A stretch of 34,810 nucleotides of DNA from NCBI GenBank assembly GCA_036940085.1, contig JALLBK010000054.1, positions 1 to 34,810 on the forward strand, given 5' to 3'. This document shows positions 19,207 through 28,336 of this stretch, one piece after another. The notes under the pieces were generated by a model that was not told where the DNA came from, searched no databases, and worked only from the letters and a program-made list of their open reading frames with translations. The position numbers and the translations under genes were made by a program. How positions within the stretch are numbered: position 1 is the first letter of the stretch; each line of letters opens with the position of its first letter. Source of the stretch: Discostella pseudostelligera (lineage: Eukaryota; Bacillariophyta; Thalassiosirophyceae; Thalassiosirales; Thalassiosiraceae).

Positions 19207-20457
19207 ATGATTGGCCTCGGAAGGGTGACCATTGCAGTAGTTCTATCATGTGTGACAATCTGCTCACCGTTCAACATTGAAATGCATCCGCCGCAACATC
19301 GACATGGCCATGGAGTCCGTCGCACTAGTGGCAGTGATACTCACGTTCACCTCTTTGGTTCTATATTACACAACAATGATATGAAATCAAGTTATAGGTC
19401 AACTACCGGTGGTGACAAGTCGTCTCCCCATCGCGTACCCGATTCTGAACTGGATTTCATGCGCGGTGGCTTTGGCTTTGGTATTGCACCAACAAATCCA
19501 CCGCCGCCACCACCACCATTTCCCTACTCGATAAAGAGGACACCTCATCCTCAATCTATCGTCGAGAGTTCCGATCTGAAAGCCAATAATGACGATTCAC
19601 ATGTTCATAGACTGGTAATTCGACACCTCGAAGAGGATGATATCCTACGCATAATGCCCGAAATAGTACGAGAATTTGGTTCACTTGCACAACCACCGAC
19701 GAAGAAAATTCAAGAATCCCCAGGAGACGAAGTGGCCACTCAAATTGAGAATTTCTTATTCTCGTTCACGGTATTATTTGGATTGACGCAACGTGTAGCT
19801 CGACGAAAGAAGGGGTATTCGTCTTTCGATCGAGAATGTCCTGATCATAATGTAATTTGTCTTGTGGAGCAACGTATTCGTCGATATGACAGCGGCAACA
19901 AAAAGAATAGTATCGATGGGATCGGAGAAATACCGGGGACAAATTATGTAGAAGAAGGCAATGCGTCATCATATATCGAAGAGGAAGTTGTCGGCATTGC
20001 AGAATTAAGTTGGCAGCCTCCCAATCCCAATAGGAATGCTCCACCGTATGTATTACCCTATCTTATGAAGGTGCTGTTCTCGCGATTCTTCTCACCACAA
20101 AGGTCGAGTGGAGGCGGGGGTGACACTACCACAATTGGCCCCAAAGGATACATCTCCAATGTGTTAGTATGGAAGAATCGTCGTGGACGTGGCTACTCCC
20201 ATCTGCTAATGGCAGCATTAGAAGGTATTGCCAAACTTTGGGGGTGTACGGATCTGCGTTTGCATGTCGATGCCAATGAAAAATCGGGCAGTATTGCACA
20301 ACAATTGTACCGGAGTTTAGGGTACGTGGGTGTGCCGGATAGAGGAACAACGAAGAGTAATAGAGTAGGATATGAGTGGATGGGGCCGAGTATGGCCCAT
20401 GAGGGATTGTACGTGGTCGATGGAGTACCGTTGCTGTACCTTCGTAAATGTTTATAG
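19207..20457 (+). CDS. GNAT-family N-acetyltransferase
   Basis: This is a 416-residue protein from the ATG at 19207; an in-frame ATG at 19120 would add 29 residues. The start chosen gives a clean signal peptide, MIGLGRVTIAVVLSCVTICS, followed by PFN, compatible with plastid or secretory targeting. The acetyltransferase fold is shown by LVIRHLEEDDILRIMPEIVREF (quoted: RHLEEDDILRIM), VVGIAELSW, the acetyl-CoA loop VWKNRRGRGYSHLLMAALEG (about 320-339), the strand LRLHVDANE, and IAQQLYRSLGYVGV. The layout resembles plastid GNATs of plants and algae. A Gly/Pro-rich linker lies at about 90-110 and inserts break the domain. The substrate is unknown. The gene is divergent from the OPR-like gene. Confidence 0.78.
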   Translation: MIGLGRVTIAVVLSCVTICSPFNIEMHPPQHRHGHGVRRTSGSDTHVHLFGSILHNNDMKSSYRSTTGGDKSSPHRVPDSELDFMRGGFGFGIAPTNPPPPPPPFPYSIKRTPHPQSIVESSDLKANNDDSHVHRLVIRHLEEDDILRIMPEIVREFGSLAQPPTKKIQESPGDEVATQIENFLFSFTVLFGLTQRVARRKKGYSSFDRECPDHNVICLVEQRIRRYDSGNKKNSIDGIGEIPGTNYVEEGNASSYIEEEVVGIAELSWQPPNPNRNAPPYVLPYLMKVLFSRFFSPQRSSGGGGDTTTIGPKGYISNVLVWKNRRGRGYSHLLMAALEGIAKLWGCTDLRLHVDANEKSGSIAQQLYRSLGYVGVPDRGTTKSNRVGYEWMGPSMAHEGLYVVDGVPLLYLRKCL

Positions 20458-20682
20458 GCAGAGAGAAATACACCAAAGCTTCAATATATGTGCATTATTC
20501 TTAGTTTTAATAGAGAGGAATGTGTTGGAACATTTTCACTTCCAAAGATTGCATGTCGGCCGCATGGAAAGATGAGGATAAGTCAATAAGTCATCTTCAC
20601 GCAACGTCATCCGCATTCCTTTAAAGTGAAACCGTTCCATGTTCACCTCAACCAACCTATTCATTTTGTGGATTAAATGTCT

Positions 20683-21658
20683 CTAAATCCATGCGAACAT
20701 TCCCGACTTGTTGCTCTGCTTCTTATTCATGGCAGCGTTCTTTGCAATCTCGAAGACGTCGTTTAGTTCCGGATGATTTCCCGGAACGGTATCAGTCCAT
20801 TGGTAGAGTATATCATTGCCTCCGATGACGAAGGTACCTCCAGTCCACAAGACACCCTCCGGGATTTCTCCAAATTTCAAGTTCTATCGACGAGAGAAAT
20901 ACGATAATATGAATGCGTGAACAGACGATGAATCATTAACAAGTGTTTCAAAGGAAATTATGTTTGGTCAAAAGCGAATCGATGCATCTCACCTCGGGCA
21001 CTGGTGATACTTTCCCGACGACAGAAAAGTAGTTGATCCATTCTCCAAACTTCAAAGCCGGTGCAGTCATTTTTATGTTCTTTACAGCCTCTTTGTCTAC
21101 TTGATCGAAACGACCAAATCCCGCAGCTCTGTAAGCATCGAAGGAATAGTCGTCCACAAACATTTGATCCCTTCCCATCCATTCATTTGCATCCAAAAAT
21201 GTGTTCAACTTGTCTGCATCTCCAATACTGATAAATATCGGACCGCCCACACCCGCCTCCTCCAATTGCTGCTGGATACCACACCACTCCTTGGCGTAGC
21301 TCCAGCAGTAAGGTCATCCCATGTGACGTAGGAAGATGACAATTTGGGGTGAATCCATGTCAAGGCTACTTGATTTCATGGCGTCATCGACACGGACAAA
21401 ATCCCCTGCAGAATTAACCACTACCGCAGATCGAATAGCAGTGGCGCCATTAGGTACACCCACTAAGGATTGAGTTCGTTCGAAATCATCGGGAATCTCG
21501 CACACTGTTGCTTTGGTGGAGCGGTCATCGCCACTGCTGCTGCTAGCCAGGAGTACACATGAGTTCCGTGCAATATTCGATGTTGGGACGAATGCCTTGG
21601 CGAGGAGTGGAGACAACGCCACAACTATAAGAGCTGCGGCGGATGTTGGTGTCCTCAT
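20683..21658 (-). CDS. Selenoprotein U / PRXL2-like thioredoxin-fold protein, plastid-type presequence
   Basis: Two exons, 21658-20993 and 20883-20683, flank the intron 20992-20884 (GTGAGA...ATAG, phase 0), giving 288 aa if the in-frame TGA at 21316-21314 is read through. The N-terminus MRTPTSAAALIVVALSPLLA ends KAFVPT, a classical ASAFAP-type plastid signal. Just before the TGA is PQIVIFLRHMG and just after is PYCWSYAKEW. The TGA therefore sits at the first position of the redox UxxC motif (Sec115, Cys118), where the SelU/PRXL2 (FAM213) family has Cys or Sec. Downstream family features include GPIFISIGD, MFVDDYSFDAYRAAGFG and the final exon GTFVIGGNDILYQWTD...GNHPEL. Coding continues in frame across the TGA and across the intron, arguing against a true stop. 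It is probably a redox protein of the plastid. I could not find a convincing SECIS element by eye. Confidence 0.85.
21314..21316 (-). other. In-frame TGA, probable selenocysteine codon
   Basis: Codon 115 of the SelU-like gene. It aligns with the peroxidatic/redox Cys position of PRXL2 proteins (G-U-P-Y-C). No other in-frame stop occurs in either exon before the terminal TAG at 20683. Confidence 0.8.
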
Positions 21659-21985
21659 GTTCGAGCAATTTAAACTACAGCCCCGCCTATTGGGTTATTG
21701 GATTGAGATCGAGGCGGAACCCCCATTAGTTCCGTAGAACATAAACCATAGTATCGTCGTCGTCATCGTCCATCGTCAATCGTCAAGCAACTCAGTTTCT
21801 GAGTCACTGCCCACGCACCCGCGGCGCGCCACTTTTGTTCGAAGTCTACGATGAGGAACAGCATTTCACCCACGGAATCCAACGCATCTCATAAGGGCTT
21901 AATTTCTAATTTCCAAATTTAATTCTAAACTCAACAAAGGAATCAGTACAAAATTGACTGTCCAGCTCGTGAGTCGAGTCATCGG

Positions 21986-22033
21986 TCTCCCGCCATATCA
22001 CTGCCACGTGGAAGTTTATTGCCACGTGGAAGA
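21986..22033. promoter_or_regulatory. E2F-like box plus two G-boxes upstream of the SelU-like gene
   Basis: TCTCCCGCCATA (21986-21997), GCCACGTGGAAGT (22003-22015) and GCCACGTGGAAGA (22021-22033) stand 18 bp apart (G-box to G-box), about 330 bp upstream of the SelU start. The remaining sequence 21659-22166 is AT-rich and has no gene. Confidence 0.55.
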
Positions 22034-22166
22034 CAACCGGTAACCAACGTTTGGTATTAGTATTAGACCTTGAAAGACGCACATCAATAAAGCAACATCA
22101 TGGTTCGATGCAGAAAAATCAATAATTAATGCAAGAGGTTCTATGTTGTGCAGGTGTCCGTATTTG

Positions 22167-23687
22167 TTATTTCTTTCGATACTGCGTGAAACCCAATGTT
22201 CCCATGATACTTCCACCCAACCATGCCGCCAAATCGGCCGCAAATGGATCTGGATACTGTATGTTAATACCTCCGATGATGTCACCACCGTCTTGATTGA
22301 CACATCCATTGACAGCACCGCGGAGAGATTGAAAGTGTTGTTTGGCAATGGGCGATGCATTGAAGGAATCATTGTCTTTTTTCTCATCTTCTTTGGTATC
22401 ATCATCCATGCTTTCATCATTGGAAATTCCACATGCGTCTCTTATTGCAATTTCGAGTTGCCGACCAAATCCGTGGCAAGACTGTCCCACTGATTTTATG
22501 TCCCGAGGAATGCAAAAGTGACGCAATGCTACGGAACCCCCACCTACCAGTATTGTATTTTGCAAAATCGCCTTTCGGTAATCTATCGGACATTTCATGA
22601 CGCACGTTAACATGGCAAATATCAAGCTTGATGGGTTGGTGTAATCCAGATAAATGTGATGAAACGCTTTCAGGAGGGGTTGGATGGATATTTGAATTGT
22701 ATTCCCAGTGTACACTTTTGGTTGTTGCCGATGTGCACGAGATGGAAGTTCAACTGACATTGTATTGGAGTCTGGTAATGAATCAAAATATGACGACGAA
22801 GATAGAGCTTCCCACGCTTGAACTAAGGCATTTGCATCTTCCAGGGTAACAATCGGACTCTTCGACTCTGACTCTAAACTGTCGTCGATATGTTGATAAT
22901 TTTGCATCACCTTACAAAGAAATGATTTATATCCCGATGAGGTAGTTTGATATGTGTCGGCAAGAGTGGATGATCCTATCACAGATGCTACCACACGTGC
23001 CTCGTACGAGCCAATATCGACTAAGAGGTGTGCCTGCGGACGTGTCATCGAAGATATCGAAGACGCAGGCATTCCTTTTAACAAATGATACAAACCTTCA
23101 CACACCCCTCCATTTACCAACCAAACTCCACCCACATTCAAATAATCCAACAATACTCGATGCAATGCCTCGGAAAAATTACGAGGTGGGAAGAAATCGC
23201 TAATCAATAGCAGTATTCGATGACGAGAAGGACGCTGGATGAATAAAATAGATGTCAGTATGTGTGAAAATAGGGGATACAGTGTTTTCTCCCATTCATA
23301 CACATTAAAAGCTGTAGATCCAACTACGGCATTGGTGTGTGGTGATGAAGATGTCGTTGATGTTGATAATGGTGATGATGACGAAACGTATTGGAAAAAT
23401 GAGGGCCATTTGCGGGCACCAGAAATCATGCCGTCGTTCACATCATGTACGGTCCATGATGTGCTGCTCCCGCCGCTTGCACTGTTGTCATTGAGCACTC
23501 TGCGAGGTTTGGATTCTCCCGCAAACCCGATCTTGATACGCGAGGATCCCAATTCTACTACAATTGTTTGATGGCTGGTCATGGTCGGGGACAGTATGGT
23601 ACTAGATACTATGCTTTGCGGCCGGATAGCAGCAGGTGCTTGCTTGGTGCGTGGGCCGGGCGGCGGGATGCTGCGGTCGGGCTCCAT
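22167..23687 (-). CDS. ARP10: Actin-related protein 10 (dynactin pointed-end complex) homologue
   Basis: This is a 506-residue protein from the ATG at 23687; another in-frame ATG at 23582 sits directly before the actin fold and is a credible alternative. The actin fold is seen in QTIVVELGSSRIKIGFAGES, HRILLLISDFFPPRNFSEALHRVL (in parts), LLVDIGSYEARVV, the ARP10-like block CVMKCPIDYRKAILQNTILVGGGS and the C-terminal AAWLGGSIMGTL. The CPIDxRK...NxxxxGG and AWLGG blocks are characteristic of ACTR10, the dynactin pointed-end subunit that links dynein to cargo. It is longer than animal ACTR10 (about 417 aa), with acidic inserts (MDDDTKEDEKKDND). It is intronless. Confidence 0.8.
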   Translation of the reverse strand: MEPDRSIPPPGPRTKQAPAAIRPQSIVSSTILSPTMTSHQTIVVELGSSRIKIGFAGESKPRRVLNDNSASGGSSTSWTVHDVNDGMISGARKWPSFFQYVSSSSPLSTSTTSSSPHTNAVVGSTAFNVYEWEKTLYPLFSHILTSILFIQRPSRHRILLLISDFFPPRNFSEALHRVLLDYLNVGGVWLVNGGVCEGLYHLLKGMPASSISSMTRPQAHLLVDIGSYEARVVASVIGSSTLADTYQTTSSGYKSFLCKVMQNYQHIDDSLESESKSPIVTLEDANALVQAWEALSSSSYFDSLPDSNTMSVELPSRAHRQQPKVYTGNTIQISIQPLLKAFHHIYLDYTNPSSLIFAMLTCVMKCPIDYRKAILQNTILVGGGSVALRHFCIPRDIKSVGQSCHGFGRQLEIAIRDACGISNDESMDDDTKEDEKKDNDSFNASPIAKQHFQSLRGAVNGCVNQDGGDIIGGINIQYPDPFAADLAAWLGGSIMGTLGFTQYRKK

Positions 23688-23758
23688 GATCGCTGAATAC
23701 TCGCCTTCTCTGAAGTCGGAGCGCGCGCGAATCTTCTGGTCTTTGGTCTCTTGAGAAC

Positions 23759-23768
23759 TTCCCGCCGA
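23759..23768. promoter_or_regulatory. E2F-like box in ARP10/DUSP divergent promoter
   Basis: TTCCCGCCGA sits in the 263-bp gap between the divergent starts at 23687 and 23951. The same gap holds a GACGAA-type simple repeat at about 23826-23880. Confidence 0.35.
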
Positions 23769-23950
23769 CACCACACAAAAGCAACCCAAACCATGAACAT
23801 GAATCTCCTCTGCCGATGCCGAGACGCGATGACGATGACGAAGACGAAGACGAAGACGACGAGTGACGGCGATGATGATGCCGACAGCGACAGCAAAGCC
23901 GATGGTAGTCCAAGACCATTTAGGTAGCGTAGGCGTAGGGCATCATTCAA

Positions 23951-24706
23951 ATGACATTCAGATCATTTATTCAACCTCCCACTTGCGCCGAAATCATCCC
24001 TGGGTTGTGGGTGGGCGATTTGTCATCGGTGTCGACGGATGAAATTGCCACATCATCCTCGAAGTCGTTGCCATCGCCTTCGTCAGATTCAGGACGAAAG
24101 AAGGTTGTGACGGTCATTACCATTCTCTTCGAGCAATACTACATCGATTTGGCAAAAGATTATTTTGAATTGCAACACCGACAAATGAAGGATGCGCTCG
24201 ACGAGGGAGATGCAAGTAATGAAAGATTGCACAGATGTCGGATGAATACTACCTATATTAAGCATGTCGTGTTCACACTTGAGGATAAATTCGACGCGGA
24301 TCTATTATCGATGTTACCAAGTGCGTTGGAAGCAATTGATGAAGCTCTAGGCGTTGATACGAACAACGCTTCATCACCGATCACACCATCGGATAATGAA
24401 AGTCTTGGAACAGAAACAACAATCAAACCGATCGGCGATGACGATGATAATGATAGTCCAGAGAGAATTTGTCTAGTCCATTGCTTCAAAGGAATGAGCC
24501 GCTCTGTTTCAGTAATCATTGCATACCTCCTCTCTCGACACCCGCAAAGATTCAAGTCTTTTGAAGAGGCACTACGTCATGTGAGAAATGAAAGACCCAT
24601 TGCGTGCCCGAATGTGGGATTTGCTTTAGCATTGCGTCAGTTTCAGAAGTCGATTACTCCTACTACAGACCAGAGTGGCATTGTTGACAATGATTTGGAA
24701 AATTAG
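23951..24706 (+). CDS. Dual-specificity protein phosphatase
   Basis: This is a 251-residue DUSP. It begins with an EIIPGLWVGDLSSVS block (about 14-28), as in compact MKP-type and atypical DUSPs. A candidate general-acid Asp lies in LEDKFDADLL (about 110-119). The catalytic P-loop is VHCFKGMSRSVSVIIAYLL (176-194), with Cys178 and Arg184 in HCx5R. The end, FEEALRHVRNERPIACPNVGFALALRQFQ, is the typical DUSP C-terminal helix region. It removes phosphate from Tyr and Ser/Thr of protein substrates that cannot be named from the sequence. An acidic loop (DDDDNDSPE) precedes the P-loop strand. No signal peptide or membrane segment is seen. Confidence 0.88.
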   Translation: MTFRSFIQPPTCAEIIPGLWVGDLSSVSTDEIATSSSKSLPSPSSDSGRKKVVTVITILFEQYYIDLAKDYFELQHRQMKDALDEGDASNERLHRCRMNTTYIKHVVFTLEDKFDADLLSMLPSALEAIDEALGVDTNNASSPITPSDNESLGTETTIKPIGDDDDNDSPERICLVHCFKGMSRSVSVIIAYLLSRHPQRFKSFEEALRHVRNERPIACPNVGFALALRQFQKSITPTTDQSGIVDNDLEN

Positions 24707-24825
24707 TTTGATATGCATTAGTAACATCTTTACTCAGCGAAATGTTCTCGAATACCCAACAATATCATCACCAGGATGTGTTCCATTCAAATCTGAGTAT
24801 AAAAAGAAACACAAAAGGGTTTTGA

Positions 24826-24864
24826 GGGGCGGTGTATTTATGCACCGATAATGTGCCACACCTG
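24826..24864 (+). repeat. About 40-bp structured repeat, copy 1
   Basis: It starts GGGGCGGTGT, contains GCACCGAT and ends TGTGCCACACCTG. CGGTG and CACCG can pair around an 8-nt loop, and GGTGT can alternatively pair with the downstream ACACC. The gap 24707-25686 contains no supportable gene. Confidence 0.7.
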
Positions 24865-25253
24865 TTGGGGTTGAGTACGAAGATAGGCAAATCCACTGGC
24901 GAGGTTGTAGAGTGTTAACGCGAAATCCAGCCACCAGCCACCAGCTGCCAGCTGCCAGCTGCCGAATCACTGAGTACAACAATGCATGAGCAGGGATTTG
25001 GACCAACGAGGTCACGTACCTAATACCCGCGGCCCCACGGCCGACGATGTATCGACTTTCATATTTCTATCCCAAACTTGCTCTAGTGATTGGTTCTGCT
25101 GTCTGCTATCTCTCGTCTATTCGTCCATGATCGATCTTTCACAATGGTGAACATGTGAAAGTTAGAAGGGAAACAGTAAAACAACCAAAACCAGTTAGAC
25201 TCGGCACATCGCTTTTCTCCTTTCTTCCTGAGAGAGACAAAAGCACAAGTTTG

Positions 25254-25294
25254 GGGGCGGTGTTTTAAATGCACCGATTTTTGTGCCACACCTG
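25254..25294 (+). repeat. About 40-bp structured repeat, copy 2
   Basis: Near-identical to 24826-24864, with differences almost only in the AT-rich loop positions. The CGGTG/CACCG and GGTGT/ACACC pairings are both kept. It is preceded by ACAAAAG as is copy 1. Confidence 0.7.
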
Positions 25295-25440
25295 GATTTA
25301 ATCGAGACATGCCTCGTTGCATGCTGTCGCACTTTGTCGCCCTGCATCACAATTTGTGAGCCCCCGACCCAAGCGGTAGTCTACCTATGACTCTAGCGGC
25401 TTTGCGCCACTCGACGCAGAAGAAATTTCAGTTCCCTTGA

Positions 25441-25504
25441 TTTGGCGGGAGATCGAAGAGAGTGACCTTCCCGCCAAATTCTAGACCAACTTGCCACGTG
25501 GAGT
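25441..25504. promoter_or_regulatory. Inverted E2F-like pair plus G-box
   Basis: TTTGGCGGGAGA (25441-25452) faces TTCCCGCCAAATT (25468-25480) as an inverted pair, followed by GCCACGTGGAGT (25493-25504). The cluster is about 185-245 bp upstream of the TPR gene. Confidence 0.55.
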
Positions 25505-25686
25505 ACTCCTCCATCGCTCGTCGACCTTCGTCGACCGACGACCGACGACACTTTACTGAGTATTACTATTACTATTACTACACCTACACTCGAATATCGA
25601 ATAGACCAATGCAATATTATATAGGAGTACCCAATACTCTTATTTTAATATCACAGTTTGAATATTGTCCTCTTTAATGTCCAAGA

Positions 25687-26846
25687 ATGGTGATTCTATT
25701 ATCAATATTAGCAATGCTGGGAATTTCTCGGGTAGGTGCATTTTCTACCGCGAATCATAATCGGATCAACATGCCAATGTCTGCAGAGTTGTCGGATGGC
25801 ATTCAATTCGTCGGCCATGACATGGCTGCATATTATCATGGTTCCAGTTCCGTTACGATGACAAGTGCCATCCAAAGCAGAAGAAACATATTAAATTCAA
25901 TGTCATCTACTATTTTGGCATCATCGGCCCTTACTACTACACCATGGAAGGCAATGGCCGACGACGACACTTCAACCTCGGAGGTACAAGTGGTGGCGAC
26001 GGGCGATGTCAAGAAATTATTCAACGAGGGACGGGCATTGGAGGCTCAAGGAAATATTCTGGCAGCACAACGATTGTACATCAAAGTTACCAAAATTGCA
26101 CCGAGATTTATTTATGGCTGGTCGAATCTAGGCAACACATTGGTGGCACAGGGACAGTTAAGTGAGGCGGATGCATCATATACCGAGGCAGTTGATTTGT
26201 GCGAGGAAAACTTGAAGCAAGTGGATGGATCATCGTTTGGGACAAGGCGATGTGATGATTTGTATTTAATACTATTAAATCGCGGCTCTGTAAGGCTGAA
26301 CAATGGTATGCCAAAGGAAGCACTGTTGGATTTGACACAATCAAGCATATTGAGGGCGAGACCAGATGCTACCATCCTTCAAAACTTGGTAAGAAATGTC
26401 CCGTTTTCCTTCATCTATGAAAATATTATTTGGTGTCGTTCTCACCATATTCGTCTTAGGCACGTGCCCAAGAACTCAATGAACTCTACACCCAATCCGA
26501 CAGGTCATACGATACGGCCATCTCCATGACTGCCAATGAAGTGAACCCCTTCTGGCTCCGTTCATCAATGGTAAAGTATCAACTCGGTGATACGAATGAT
26601 GCTATGGATTTGATGAAACGCGTTGCAAATCGATTTCCCGAGGCGCCCGAGGTGCGTGCTGCATATGCGGTGTTGTTATTGGCAAAGGGCGAGGAGGATT
26701 CAGCACGGAAGAAGTTTCTAGAGATACCCGATCGTCAGAGGGTGAAATACACAGAGACGGATTTTCTAAATAAGGTGGTGGCGTGGCCTCCAAAGATGAG
26801 GGAAGGGTTGGCATATTTGACAAAGGCAGTGGGGGATAGTCCGTAG
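25687..26846 (+). CDS. TPR protein with plastid and possible thylakoid-lumen presequence
   Basis: Two exons, 25687-26388 and 26460-26846, flank the intron 26389-26459 (GTAAGA...CTTAG, phase 0), giving 362 aa. Residues 1-20 are a signal peptide ending VGAFST, an ASAFAP-like plastid motif. Residues 63-91 contain QSRRNILNSM, a weakly hydrophobic stretch and WKAMA-DDD, resembling a twin-arginine lumen signal with an AxA cleavage site. The mature protein has TPR motifs: VKKLFNEGRALEAQGNILAAQ (in parts: ALEAQGNILAAQRLY), WSNLGNTLVAQGQLSEADASY, LLNRGSVRLNNGMPKEAL and FWLRSSMVKYQLGDTNDAMDLM. It is probably a protein-assembly or scaffold factor in the plastid; the partner is unknown. It is convergent with TAM41, 30 bp away. 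Confidence 0.8.
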
Positions 26847-26876
26847 CGACATTATTGGTGTTAAGAATGGTTTCTA

Positions 26877-28181
26877 TTACTTTCGTAATCTTCCCTTCGC
26901 AAATTTGGCAAGTGCGTACTTCCAACTCTTTCCTACGCCTGCTGTAACGAATCCCTTTATACTTTGGCTCTTTGCGGCTGGTGATACAATATTCGCCAAC
27001 TCTTGTCGGAGCACCGTGGCACCGTTCTGTATAGACTCTGTGCTATCATTGGTACCAACAATCATATCAGAATGCTTTTGCAGTCGTAGTGGCAAATTCG
27101 TCATCAGTTGTTTCCGGACAGACCTCTCCATTAAACCGATTTCTAGACACCTTATCGCATCAGCACCATACGGAGGGTTGTCATTCGCTACTACGTTGAG
27201 CACACCCAACTTCTGCATATTCACCAGCGTCTCCAAATAAACGTCATCCCAACGTTCCATCATGCCAGGTGTCTCTACCAACTTCTTAATTTTGCTTGGA
27301 TCCTCGGCACCAGTTTGCATCCGAAAATCACCGGTGTATGAAAGACTTGCAATAGTATTGTACAATTGACTTGTGGTGATTAATTGTGCAGATGTCGAAG
27401 TTTGGAGGAGAAGTGATGCCGAGACTGCTGATAACAGATTGGATCGTTGTGCTACTTCCACTTCGTGTGTCATTTCATACTGTGTTGCCGATGCATCTAT
27501 TCGTTCCATATTTGTTCCATTCACACCATCTGTTGATGTCGATTTTATTGTCACAATAGGTTTGTGCATTCGACCTGCTAAATACAGATAGTCCCAATGG
27601 AGCAAATCCTGTACTAAGTCATTTGTCGAGACTGCACCATATTTTATTTCCCGTTGGATAATGTGCGGATGATGTGATTGTGTCCTCGACATATTTACCG
27701 ACATATTCACAAATGGATGAAAGTAAACTTTGGCACCGAAATTGACTTGTAATTGTGTGACGAAATGCGGTCCTCCCCAACGTGCCAGTGTAGAATAGTG
27801 ATCGGAATGTCGCTCCATGTTGCGTTTGTGCCAGGAGAGCGGATCATTTACGGCAAGAATGATATCGATCATACCTGGAGGTGTTGTCGTCGCAATTTCA
27901 TCGACATTGCTCTTGACCGTATTTGTTTGGGATATTAAATGAGAAGAAGGTTGCTGGTGAAATACCCCGGAGCCATAACCAAAAGCGTAATCGACACCAG
28001 GTGCAAATTGATGCACAATCGCCGCTAGCTCTTCATTTGATGAAATTTGTGCAGCCGACTTGGGGCCGGGAATGGCCGTGGTGAGAAAACGAAGACATTG
28101 CCTCTCTTGATCCTTGCCTTTGGAGGCTGGCTGCCGATGGAATTGGTGATGAATAGGTGTGCAAATCCGCCGATGCCTCAT
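26877..28181 (-). CDS. TAM41: Mitochondrial CDP-diacylglycerol synthase TAM41
   Basis: This is a 434-residue, single-exon protein of the TAM41/Mmp37 family. In mitochondria it converts phosphatidic acid and CTP to CDP-diacylglycerol, the first step of cardiolipin synthesis on the matrix side of the inner membrane. Visible motifs are the nucleotidyltransferase start VDYAFGYGSGVFHQ (about 63-76), MIDIILAVNDPLSWHKRNME, HYSTLARWGG, INFGAKVYFHP-like VNFGAKVYFHPFV, IKYGAVSTNDLVQDLLHWDYLYLAGR and the later LYNTIASLSYTGDFRM. The N-terminus MRHRRICTPIHHQFHRQ is Arg-rich without acidic residues, as in mitochondrial presequences. The C-terminus ends in a basic segment (AKFAKGRLRK). The gene is divergent from ATG16. 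Confidence 0.93.
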   Translation of the reverse strand: MRHRRICTPIHHQFHRQPASKGKDQERQCLRFLTTAIPGPKSAAQISSNEELAAIVHQFAPGVDYAFGYGSGVFHQQPSSHLISQTNTVKSNVDEIATTTPPGMIDIILAVNDPLSWHKRNMERHSDHYSTLARWGGPHFVTQLQVNFGAKVYFHPFVNMSVNMSRTQSHHPHIIQREIKYGAVSTNDLVQDLLHWDYLYLAGRMHKPIVTIKSTSTDGVNGTNMERIDASATQYEMTHEVEVAQRSNLLSAVSASLLLQTSTSAQLITTSQLYNTIASLSYTGDFRMQTGAEDPSKIKKLVETPGMMERWDDVYLETLVNMQKLGVLNVVANDNPPYGADAIRCLEIGLMERSVRKQLMTNLPLRLQKHSDMIVGTNDSTESIQNGATVLRQELANIVSPAAKSQSIKGFVTAGVGKSWKYALAKFAKGRLRK

Positions 28182-28336
28182 AATGTACCATAGTATCTAC
28201 CACTCCTCGGCATTCATTGTTGGTGCAGTACAGTAACAGCATTACGGCACATAGATGACGGAGTTCCCACTAAAACTAAAAGATACACACATCGTGTATG
28301 GTAAGAAGTGCGTGGTAGGAGGTGGACCGACGGACG

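Noticed and set aside
20461..20682. Candidate SECIS elements around the ATGA motifs downstream of the SelU gene (minus strand)
   Set aside because: No ATGA could be paired with a matching GA arm and an apical AA in a proper stem by eye; needs software.
24734..25322. Minus-strand open frames of 79-93 codons in the gene-free gap
   Set aside because: No start context, splice partners or recognisable domain; their similarity comes only from the 40-bp repeat.
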